In this document: positions 56,920 to 64,000 of the stretch, one piece after another
Position numbering within the stretch: the first letter of the stretch is position 1
How the letters are laid out: each line of letters begins with the position of its first letter
NCBI GenBank assembly: GCA_938743325.2
Contig: OW568876.1
Coordinates: 558,001 to 622,000, forward strand
Source of the DNA: Pycnococcus provasolii
Taxonomy: Eukaryota > Chlorophyta > Pseudoscourfieldiophyceae > Pseudoscourfieldiales > Pycnococcaceae
DNA: 64,000 bases
Reading direction: 5' to 3'
The notes under the pieces: model-generated
Seen by the model: the letters and a program-made list of their open reading frames with translations, nothing else
What the model was told of the DNA's origin: nothing
Databases searched by the model: none
Made by a program: the position numbers and the translations under genes

Positions 56920-58036
56920 ATGTCATTGCCTGCGCATGCATGCTGGCGTGCGCATCGCCCACGGCATGAGCGAGTTCGAGCGCCTCAGGATAGCTCCGAT
57001 CGATCAGCGCCACGGCAAGCTGCACGTTCGTCGGTGCGTGTGGCAGTGCCAGCGCGCTCACCGCGTCGTCGTTGCTCGCTCCGTTAAATGCGGGCGACGC
57101 GAGTTTCGCTGGCGAGGGCGAAGCTGGTGTCGCTGGTGCCGGCGACGCGGCATGCGCGAGCCAGGCTGTGGGTGGAACGGTACCAGCGTTGATGCGATAC
57201 GAGTTTGCCGTTGGCGTCGCCGTTTGGTTTAGCAGGAAGCCGCTAGTTGCAGACTTGACTTGATGTGCTTGTGCGTTTGGTTGAATTGCTTGCGCAAACT
57301 CTCTCGCGAACGAAGGCATGGCGTCCGCGAGCGTTCCTATTTGTCCGAACGGCATGGCTGCGATTGTTGCAGCGATTCTCCTGAGCGCGAGTCCGACAGC
57401 GCTTCTTCGCTCCGCCCACTGCGGCGTGGTGGACGTGTTTGCGTTCTCCCCTTCGAGGTCGTCCGTTGCCTGGCTGACAAGTCTGGCTGCGCACGCCGCG
57501 ACGGCGTCGACGTCCGCTCCGCTGTCCGTCATGGGCGTTTGCGGCGGCGCGACGAGCGCCGCTGCGAGCACGCCAATGTCCACCACGGCGTCAATGGACT
57601 TGATTCGCATAAGCGCGCGTGCGATATCCAGAGCGACGGTTGGATCCGCCGCCTGGACGAGTGCCGCGAGTTCTTGAGCCGCCGACGTTGTGGCTATCGT
57701 TTTGGTACCACCTGAACCACCTGCAATGTCGTTGGAAACTACTCCGTGTCCTACATCGGCTTGATCTGATTTACCAGCAGGAAGAGATCCATGGGCGTGC
57801 GAAGAATGAGAAGAAGAAGCATGATGACCAATCATCATAAGCACACGGTGACGCGCGGATGGTGCGTGCCTTGTAACAAAAGAAGAGGAAAACTCCTCCT
57901 CAAAAGAAGACTCCTCCTCACGAAAATCCTGAGACACATCCTCCGTTGATGACGTTGCAAGTCCCGCAAACCCAGTAAGCGCCACACTGCTTAATAGCAC
58001 GTACGCGACATCCATCTCCATCGAGGGTTCCGCCAT
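55004..58036 (-). CDS. Anaphase-promoting complex subunit 5-like (APC5-like) TPR protein
   Basis: 1,010 residues, very Ala-rich. The diagnostic stretch is at about 428-465: PAALLSAAAVHVHFGHIRLA continuing into ARQALSEATRGAQQAHDDGG, the APC5 TPR pattern (alLnLAxxHxxFGhyxxAlxALxEAvxxAqexnD) followed by CWVLLRRAKI. The N-terminal half has helical segments and an acidic stretch; a long Gly/Ala linker separates it from the C-terminal helical region with AEIYRLRAEAYTRRDDRNM-type TPR-like helices. APC5 is a scaffold of the ubiquitin ligase that triggers anaphase. The N-terminal part does not obviously match canonical APC5, so the assignment is moderate. A TGTAA overlaps the end of the frame. Confidence 0.7.
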
Positions 58037-58079
58037 GTTGAGAATGAAGAGCGGGAAGGGGGAGGTTCAAAAGCTTCAA

Positions 58080-58240
58080 ACCCAACCCTGCCTAAAGGTA
58101 CGGGGATCCCCCTGGGTTTGGGGATCCGTCTTAGAGCCACCCTGCACGGGAAGATCCGTCGTCACCCAGCACTCCGTGGGATAAATCCCCCTGGGTTTGG
58201 GGATCCTTCTTAGCACCACCCTGCTGGGGAAGATTTTTTC
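58080..58240. repeat. Two-copy tandem repeat, about 79-bp period
   Basis: A 22-base sequence (58106-58127) recurs at 58185-58206, followed in both copies by TCTTAG and ACCACCCTGC-like sequence. It lies between the divergent APC5-like and repeat-protein genes. Confidence 0.75.
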
Positions 58241-58297
58241 GTTCTCGTTTTCCGACCCCTGAATGAAATATGAATCGTCTACTTTACGCATGGGAAC

Positions 58298-60748
58298 ATG
58301 ATGGCGATGATGTTTTCATCATTAAACACAATGTGTCACGTTCATGTTCCGACATGGACGACATCAATGACAGCAAAACAGTTACTGGTACCTTTAAGGA
58401 TGGCAGTAATGTATAGGTCTATCACTGGGAGAGGGACATCAATGTCTCTGCACTCGTGGTGTCAATCTGCTCAATCTGCTCACTCTGCTCACTCAGCAGG
58501 TTGTGGTGGTTTCTTGCACTCAGCTTGTTGGGACCCGACTGGTTTCTTGTCTCGCAATCATGTGCATGTGGTATCTTCACCATTTTCATCAACTTCTCGT
58601 GCACTCTCTCCCCCCTATTCTTGTTCTTGTTCTCGTTTGACTTTGACAAATCAGAATAATAGAGGTGTTGGAGAAGTCGCGATTTCGGGTCGGGAGAGGA
58701 ATCTTTACAAGAGTGATGATTGCCTCAAAGAAGCAGCAGCACCGCTAGCAGCGTCAAATAATTCGTCTTACTTTTTTATGCCTATGGGAATCAGGACGAT
58801 ACGTGCGTCCAAAACAACGGCAACACGCGTCATCGCACGCACATTCGCCGAGCGCGCAGTGGACCAGAAGGCGCGTCGCGAATATCGCAGCTTCGAGGAT
58901 GCGCGCGCGTACGTACACACGCTCGGTCTGAAGAGCGCGGAGGAGTGGCGTGCGTGGCGCGCGTCAGGCGCGAGGCCTCACGACATTCCAAGCAATCCCT
59001 ATCACGAGTACGCGTCGTCGGGCTGGCTGTCGTACGGCGACTTCCTCGGATACGCGGTCGGCAAGGTGACTGGCAACTTTCGCAGCTTCGAGGATGCGCG
59101 CGCGTACGTGCACACGCTCGGTCTGAAGAGCCAAAAGGAGTGGAAGGCGTGGAGGAGGTCAGGCGCGAGACCTCATGACATTCCGAGCGTACCTGAAACG
59201 CATTACGCGTCATCGGGTTGGACGTCGTACGGCGACTTCCTCGGATACGCGGTGGGCAAGGAAGCGCAGTTTAGACCACGTACGAACTTTCGCAGCTTCG
59301 AGGAAGCGCGCGCGTACGTACACACGCTCGGTCTGAAGAGCCAAAAGGAGTGGCACGGGTGGAGTGCGTCACGCGCGAGGCCTTACGACATTCCGGGCCA
59401 TCCTGAAACGTATTACGCGTCATCAGGCTGGCTGTCGTACGGCGACTTCCTCGGATACGCGGTGGGCGAGGAAGCGCGGGGTAAACAAGGTACTTTTTGC
59501 AGCTTCGAAGATGCGCGCGCGTACGTGCACAAGCTCGGTCTGATGAGCCAAAAGGAGTGGCGTGCGTGGAGTGCGTCAGGCGCGAGGCCTCGCGACATTC
59601 CAAGCAATCCTGATCACGAGTACGCGTCATCGGGCTGGCTGTCATACCCCGACTTCCTCGGATACGCGGTGGGCAAGGAAGCGCTGTTTAGACCACGTAC
59701 GGACTTTCGGAGCTTCGAGGATGCGCGCGCGTACGTACACACGCTCGGTCTGAAGAGCGCGGATGAGTGGCATGGGTGGAGTGCGTCACGCGCGAGGCCT
59801 TACGACATTCCGGGCAATCCTCATAAGTATTACGCGTCATCAGGCTGGCTGTCGTACGGCGACTTCCTCGGATACGCGGTGGGCGAGGAAGCGCAGGCCA
59901 GATCACATACGGGCTTTCGGAGCTTTGAAGATGCGCGCGCGTACGTGCACAAGCTCGGTCTGATGAGGTCGAAGGAGTGGGAGGCATGGAGTGCGTCAGG
60001 CGCGAGGCCTTACGACATTCCAAGCGCTCCTCATCGGATATACAAGTCATCAGGCTGGCTGTCATACCCCGACTTCCTCGGATACGCGGTGGGCAAGGAA
60101 GCGCAGTTTAGACCACGTACGAACTTTCGGAGCTTCGAGGATGCGCGCGCGTACGTGCACACGCTCGGTCTGAAGAGCGCGGAGGAGTGGGAGGCGTGGA
60201 GTGCGTCAGGCGCGAGGCCTCACGACATTCCGAGCAATCCTCAGGTGACGTACGCGTCATCAGGCTGGCTGTCGTACGGCGACTTCCTTGGATACAAGAT
60301 CGGCAACGTAGCTGGCGAATATCGCAGCTTCGAGGATACGCGCGCGTACGTGCATACGCTCGGTCTGAAGAGCAAGGAGGAGTGGGAGGCGTGGAGGAGG
60401 TCAGGCGCGAGACCTTACGACATTCCGGGCCATCCTGAAACGTATTACGCGTCATCGGGTTGGACGTCGTACGGCGACTTCCTCGGATACGCGGTGGGCA
60501 AGGAAGCGCAGGTCAGATCACGTACGGGCTTTCGGAGCTTCGAGGAAGCGCGCACGTCCGTGCGCGAGCTCGGTCTGAAGAGCGTGGAGGAGTGGAAGGC
60601 GTGGTGTGCATCAGGCGCGAGACCTCACGACATTCCGAGCGATCCTAATACGTATTACGCGTCATCGGGCTGGCTGTCTTACGGCGACTTCCTCGGATTC
60701 GCGGTGGGCAAGAAGGCGTTCGTCAGAAAGCGCAATCTGCGCACGTGA
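58298..60748 (+). CDS. Protein of nine INT_rpt (phage-integrase-type) repeats, probable organellar targeting
   Basis: The open frame begins at an ATG at 58298 (816 residues), but the first 160 residues are low complexity; a later ATG at 58778 (656 residues) gives a basic, targeting-like N-terminus (MPMGIRTIRASKTTATRVIA). I favour the latter. From 58883 there are nine tandem repeats, each about 65-70 residues, of the form RSFEDARAYVHTLGLKS-xEWxxW-ARPxDIP-xxP-xxxY-SSGWxSYxDFLGYAVG. Repeat starts are 58883, 59078, 59288, 59495, 59705, 59915, 60125, 60320 and 60530, so spacing is 195, 207 or 210 bases. This is the phage-integrase repeat (INT_rpt, PF14882) seen in marine algae and their viruses. 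There is no integrase core. Variation falls at fixed positions in each unit. TGTAA lies about 70 bases past the stop. Confidence 0.85.
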   Translation: MMAMMFSSLNTMCHVHVPTWTTSMTAKQLLVPLRMAVMYRSITGRGTSMSLHSWCQSAQSAHSAHSAGCGGFLHSACWDPTGFLSRNHVHVVSSPFSSTSRALSPPYSCSCSRLTLTNQNNRGVGEVAISGRERNLYKSDDCLKEAAAPLAASNNSSYFFMPMGIRTIRASKTTATRVIARTFAERAVDQKARREYRSFEDARAYVHTLGLKSAEEWRAWRASGARPHDIPSNPYHEYASSGWLSYGDFLGYAVGKVTGNFRSFEDARAYVHTLGLKSQKEWKAWRRSGARPHDIPSVPETHYASSGWTSYGDFLGYAVGKEAQFRPRTNFRSFEEARAYVHTLGLKSQKEWHGWSASRARPYDIPGHPETYYASSGWLSYGDFLGYAVGEEARGKQGTFCSFEDARAYVHKLGLMSQKEWRAWSASGARPRDIPSNPDHEYASSGWLSYPDFLGYAVGKEALFRPRTDFRSFEDARAYVHTLGLKSADEWHGWSASRARPYDIPGNPHKYYASSGWLSYGDFLGYAVGEEAQARSHTGFRSFEDARAYVHKLGLMRSKEWEAWSASGARPYDIPSAPHRIYKSSGWLSYPDFLGYAVGKEAQFRPRTNFRSFEDARAYVHTLGLKSAEEWEAWSASGARPHDIPSNPQVTYASSGWLSYGDFLGYKIGNVAGEYRSFEDTRAYVHTLGLKSKEEWEAWRRSGARPYDIPGHPETYYASSGWTSYGDFLGYAVGKEAQVRSRTGFRSFEEARTSVRELGLKSVEEWKAWCASGARPHDIPSDPNTYYASSGWLSYGDFLGFAVGKKAFVRKRNLRT
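58883..60733 (+). repeat. Coding array of nine near-identical repeats
   Basis: At nucleotide level the repeats are strongly similar (GCGCGCGTACGT and GACTTCCTCGGATACGCGGT recur almost unchanged). Repeats 1-2 resemble 7-8 as a block: the short 65-residue spacing comes after repeats 1 and 7, and repeats 2 and 8 share RRSGARP and GWTSYG. This points to block duplication. Confidence 0.8.
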
Positions 60749-60848
60749 AACGCATAAGTCTCTGAAGAAGGGGCTTGTTCAAGAATCCCAGTGTAATGGA
60801 ACGTGTACATTACAGTAGTACTACAATTAGAAAGTTTACATAAAGGCT

Positions 60849-63695
60849 TTATTGCTCGCGCGCACGCTCCAAGACGCGATGCACGCGTACTCCCAAATCC
60901 ACCATGAGCTTGTCGTGCACCGACGAAGCCACTTGGCCACGCACGTCCTCGTCAGACGCACCTCCACGCGCAAGCGTGTACGCCTTGGCAAGGGCAAGGG
61001 CGCCTGTAAGAGTGCAAATGCCGCGCGACGTCCACAGCGCGCCATCCTGCGCGCCACTATCGCCGTCACTGACCTCTGCATCCTCCTCGCGCTTGCGCTT
61101 CACGTCGCGAGAAAGGTTTGGCGTCGCCGGAGCGATGGCATCGCCACCGACGAATGCATCAGCCTCATCAGCGACGATTCCGAGCGGCCTAATGCCCCCG
61201 GCACGACGAATGCCAAGGGCGAGATCCGCATTTGCGCTAACACCACGCGCACGGCGTGGAAATGCTAGGGGACTCGGCCACGAACTCTGAGACGCTGCGC
61301 CGTTGCCATTCGCCGCAAGCCGCTGCATCCGATAACGCACATGCGCGGGCGCGCTACCATCCGATGCTGCGGTGCGGTGCTCCTCCAGCATATCCATCGG
61401 ATCGCGCAGTGGGGTTGGTCGCTGCAGCATATGCATTCGGTACTCGCCCATCGCCGCCGCTGGAACGCGATGGCTTCGCTCGAATGCGCTCGTAGCCTCG
61501 AGGCGGCGCACACGCGCTGCAGCGGCTGCACCCGGGCGCGTACCTCCGGCTGTCTCGACGCCGGCTCGCAGAAGCAGAGGCAGGAGGCTCGCCTCTGCGC
61601 GAAATGCAGCGTTGTCCGGACCGGAATCGAATGGGTTGGTGAACACGGGTAGCGCAGCGAGTGAAGAAACGCGACCTACCAGCCGTGTATTAGCATCTGG
61701 ACGCACGGCAAGCAGGTTAAGCTCGTGCATCAGAGCCGAGCTGCCAAGCTGCGTCGCCTTCCGCTTCCTGCGCACCGCCGCCACAGCTGTCGTGCTGCGC
61801 CGCAGTGACTCCTCACTTCTTGCCTCCGCCGCGGCTACAGCTGATCCCTGCCTCATGCGAGCGTCAAGCTCCGAGCACGCAACCTCTCGCGCCTTACGCC
61901 AACGCACCGCCTCCAGCTCCGAATTCTGGCGCATTTCTGCGGGCAGGGGCAGCGCGCTGATGAGGCGAGGTCCGACGCCGCAACGCTGCAGGGCACGACG
62001 CGTCGCTTCAGCATGCGGTGGGGCAAGGCGGCGCGCCCAATTTTCGAGACGGCGTAGCCATCCCGTGAGCTCCGTCGCATTTCCGTTGCCATCCCACTCC
62101 GTGCTCTTCGCACGAAGCTCGCGGAGCAGTGGCCAGAGCGTCGCGAACCCGTGACCGCAGATCTCGAGGATCACCACGGCGTTGTTTGCAGATCCCTCTA
62201 ACCGCAGGCGGCCAATGGCGCGATGCGCATCCGCGGCTGACGATGTCCAGGTGTCAGGCCCCATGCCATGCGAGACGGCGGCGGTGCCGATGGCGTAGAC
62301 AGGCCAGCAGGCGTCGCGAGCGCGGTGGGTCTCACCCATCGCGGCGTTGGCCAATTCGCGTTTGCCGAGACGACGGCGAGTCGCGCCCAGCGAGGCGCTG
62401 AGCACATCGCGGAGAGATCTTCGCTCGCCGCGCGGGGATCCCGTGGCGTTGTTGTGGCGTTCACCCTCGACGTCCGCCACGGCGATGACGCCACTCTCGA
62501 GGTCGATCTCGTAGGCGTCCACTGGATATCCCGCAAGAGGGGGTGTGCCTTTGTCGACGGCGGATGCACTCGCATTCGTGTCGACAAACAGCTGCGGTCG
62601 AGCTAGGTAGTCCAAAGAGACGCCCGATGTCATGCCATCTTTGACAGGAGGCCCATTCGACGATCCAATTAGCGGCAGGGCCCAATGGCTCGGCACGTGA
62701 CTGTGTGGCACGGGCGGTAGCGGCCTTCCAAGACTTTCGTACGTCTGACGACGACCCGTGGTCGCGTCAAAGGGAGGTGGCTCGACCGTAGCAGCGCGTT
62801 CGAAGTGCAGCGGACGTCGCAGCAAAAGAGCATGAGGCGAGGTCGCAGCATCAGCCGTTTCGCCACCGAGCGATGCCATGGTGATCGTCACGACGACGCT
62901 CGAGAGCGCGGCGGTGTTTGCAACGCGCTCCGCAGCGAGCGCGGCTCCTCGCAGCGACGTAGCTCCAACGCACAAGCCCGCAGTGTCCTTGCAGACTTGC
63001 GCGAGAATGCACCACGAATCACCAGGCAGCCTCGAGCTGTCAGCCTCCTGCCGGCCTGCAGCTCCTACGTGCTTGCGTGCTGCATCGCTCTGCATGCGCA
63101 TAACCGCGCAGTGCACTCGCACGTCGCTAGCGCGCGGCGACGGTGTGTACGGCGCGTGTTTGACGATGGCTGCGCGCAAGCTTGGGCTGGACGCCACCGT
63201 GAGTGGCTCGGCGCGCATCGGCTCGCCTGGCGCCTCACACCAGTGGTCAGTTCCTAGCACGACTATAATGTCCGCGCTCTCAGCCACGCCTGGCACGTCG
63301 CACCCAGCGACGGGCGCTGCTGCCGCGTTGGGATTGGCGGCATCCACACCCATTGCCGTGATGTCCCCGAGCGTCGCCAGCCTGTGCGCTCTCGCACACG
63401 CCATTGCCGTGGCGAGCGCCTGCGGGATGCAGGGCAGATTTCTTGGCGTTGCCGCGCGAACCGCGGCCAAGAACGCGTCGAACGGCCACTCCCGATCGAC
63501 AATGACGGCGGCGGCGCCGTTCGGGCCTGCTGTCGTCACGAGCGCGTACGTGTCCCCTCTGTGCGACGGGTCCCGTTCGCGCGCCTTGACGAACGACTCG
63601 ACGAATGCCTTGGCGGTGTCAAGTCGCCGCAGCGAGCCTTGGATGGCTTGCATCATTGCCGCGGAGGTATCCAAGACGAAGACGTGCGCCGGCAT
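60849..63695 (-). CDS. INTS6: Integrator complex subunit 6 (INTS6)-like vWA protein
   Basis: The ATG at 63693-63695 gives 948 residues; it aligns with the INTS6 start (MPILLFLIDTSASM in animals, here MPAHVFVLDTSAAM). The vWA domain covers about 1-260, with AKAFVESFVKARERDPSHRG and RGDTYALVTT following the family closely and ALATAMACARAHRL later. The MIDAS-like DTSAA lacks the second Ser. The middle and C-terminal parts are Ala/Arg-rich with several foldable helices, then a basic KRKREEDAE stretch. INTS6 links the Integrator complex to PP2A for snRNA 3'-end processing and promoter-proximal termination. A longer in-frame start (63765-63767) is ignored because it precedes the conserved beginning. 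Confidence 0.88.
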   Translation of the reverse strand: MPAHVFVLDTSAAMMQAIQGSLRRLDTAKAFVESFVKARERDPSHRGDTYALVTTAGPNGAAAVIVDREWPFDAFLAAVRAATPRNLPCIPQALATAMACARAHRLATLGDITAMGVDAANPNAAAAPVAGCDVPGVAESADIIVVLGTDHWCEAPGEPMRAEPLTVASSPSLRAAIVKHAPYTPSPRASDVRVHCAVMRMQSDAARKHVGAAGRQEADSSRLPGDSWCILAQVCKDTAGLCVGATSLRGAALAAERVANTAALSSVVVTITMASLGGETADAATSPHALLLRRPLHFERAATVEPPPFDATTGRRQTYESLGRPLPPVPHSHVPSHWALPLIGSSNGPPVKDGMTSGVSLDYLARPQLFVDTNASASAVDKGTPPLAGYPVDAYEIDLESGVIAVADVEGERHNNATGSPRGERRSLRDVLSASLGATRRRLGKRELANAAMGETHRARDACWPVYAIGTAAVSHGMGPDTWTSSAADAHRAIGRLRLEGSANNAVVILEICGHGFATLWPLLRELRAKSTEWDGNGNATELTGWLRRLENWARRLAPPHAEATRRALQRCGVGPRLISALPLPAEMRQNSELEAVRWRKAREVACSELDARMRQGSAVAAAEARSEESLRRSTTAVAAVRRKRKATQLGSSALMHELNLLAVRPDANTRLVGRVSSLAALPVFTNPFDSGPDNAAFRAEASLLPLLLRAGVETAGGTRPGAAAAARVRRLEATSAFERSHRVPAAAMGEYRMHMLQRPTPLRDPMDMLEEHRTAASDGSAPAHVRYRMQRLAANGNGAASQSSWPSPLAFPRRARGVSANADLALGIRRAGGIRPLGIVADEADAFVGGDAIAPATPNLSRDVKRKREEDAEVSDGDSGAQDGALWTSRGICTLTGALALAKAYTLARGGASDEDVRGQVASSVHDKLMVDLGVRVHRVLERAREQ

Positions 63696-64000
63696 GGCTT
63701 GCTTGGGAATTAAAACAAAAAAAACAATGAAATATTCTGAAACCCCTTGGGGTGGAAGCTCTTGCATCTCCTAATTATTTGCTAAGTCGGAGCTACAGGT
63801 CGGGGGAGGGGCGCCTCATAACGGAGATTTTGGTCGGAGGACGAGGCGCCTCATAACGGAGATTTTGGTCGGAGGAGGGGCGCCTCATAACGGAGATTTT
63901 GGTCGAAGAAAGAATGGAACATCCCCCCTTTTTTTGAACGCCCTTGGGCAATTGACAGATGGATGGGGACACCTTGGTCGGTGGCTACAGGTCGGTGGAG
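63696..64000. repeat. Tandem array of 34-35-bp units at the right edge
   Basis: Units starting GTCGGxGGAxG..GCGCCTCATAACGG begin at 63799, 63833, 63868 and (truncated) 63902, a period of 34-35 bases. The array is flanked by GCTACAGGTCGG-like sequence (63792-63803 and about 63983-63994), which also occurs near 43429 beside the palindrome array. Confidence 0.7.

Noticed and set aside
1-64000. tRNA, rRNA or spliceosomal RNA genes
   Set aside because: I looked for GTTCRA T-loops with A/B boxes and for snRNA core motifs on both strands and found no convincing case. A tRNAscan or covariance search would be decisive.

Overview
The window is nuclear DNA from a small, gene-dense photosynthetic eukaryote, most likely a green (chlorophyte or prasinophyte-type) unicellular alga. 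Eukaryotic nuclear genes run its whole length: LEO1, a kinesin, ribosomal protein uS3, WBP11, ALG2, haspin, an APC5-like protein, INTS6 and a polycystin channel. Plastid-directed proteins sit among them: a PAP/fibrillin, a Tat-routed lumenal TPR protein and a membrane protein with a DnaJ-type zinc finger. At least ten genes carry TGTAA within about 100 bases after the stop codon, which is the poly(A) signal typical of green algae. Almost every gene is one uninterrupted exon. The clear exception is a nucleoplasmin-like gene with a 219-base GT-AG intron. I cannot name the species.

Layout. 0-4.8 kb: end of a Rossmann-fold gene, LEO1, an unknown gene and a divergent kinesin. 4.8-10.6 kb: a repeat-rich gap, an unknown disordered protein, a DUF3431-like secreted protein, then a 2-kb gap with telomere-like tracts and one doubtful small gene. 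10.6-25 kb: HI0933-like flavoprotein, fibrillin, a 2,507-residue polycystin channel with a repeated ectodomain, a small Cys/His protein and the plastid zinc-finger protein. 25-39 kb: uS3, lumenal TPR protein, TDRD3/RMI1-like RGG protein, kelch protein, WBP11, ALG2, EF-hand protein, SpoU rRNA methyltransferase and a beta-propeller-like protein. 39-44 kb: an AT-rich palindromic island and an apparently intact DNA-transposon protein flanked by an array of 13-bp palindromes. 44-58 kb: a disordered SP-rich protein, nucleoplasmin-like chaperone, PTH2-like protein, haspin, FHA protein, unknown RGG protein and APC5-like protein. 58-64 kb: a protein of nine phage-integrase-type (INT_rpt) repeats, INTS6, and a tandem array at the right edge.

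The genes do not form operons or one pathway. They are mostly housekeeping genes in divergent or convergent pairs with short gaps. Themes recur: transcription and RNA processing (LEO1, INTS6, WBP11, TDRD3-like, methyltransferase), cell division (haspin, APC5-like, kinesin) and plastid biogenesis. Short TTAGGG tracts lie roughly 75-250 bases upstream of the start codons of at least eight genes and look like regulatory elements. The most unusual items are the INT_rpt repeat protein, whose variable positions fall at fixed places in each repeat, the polycystin with six large ectodomain repeats, and the transposase locus with its palindrome array.
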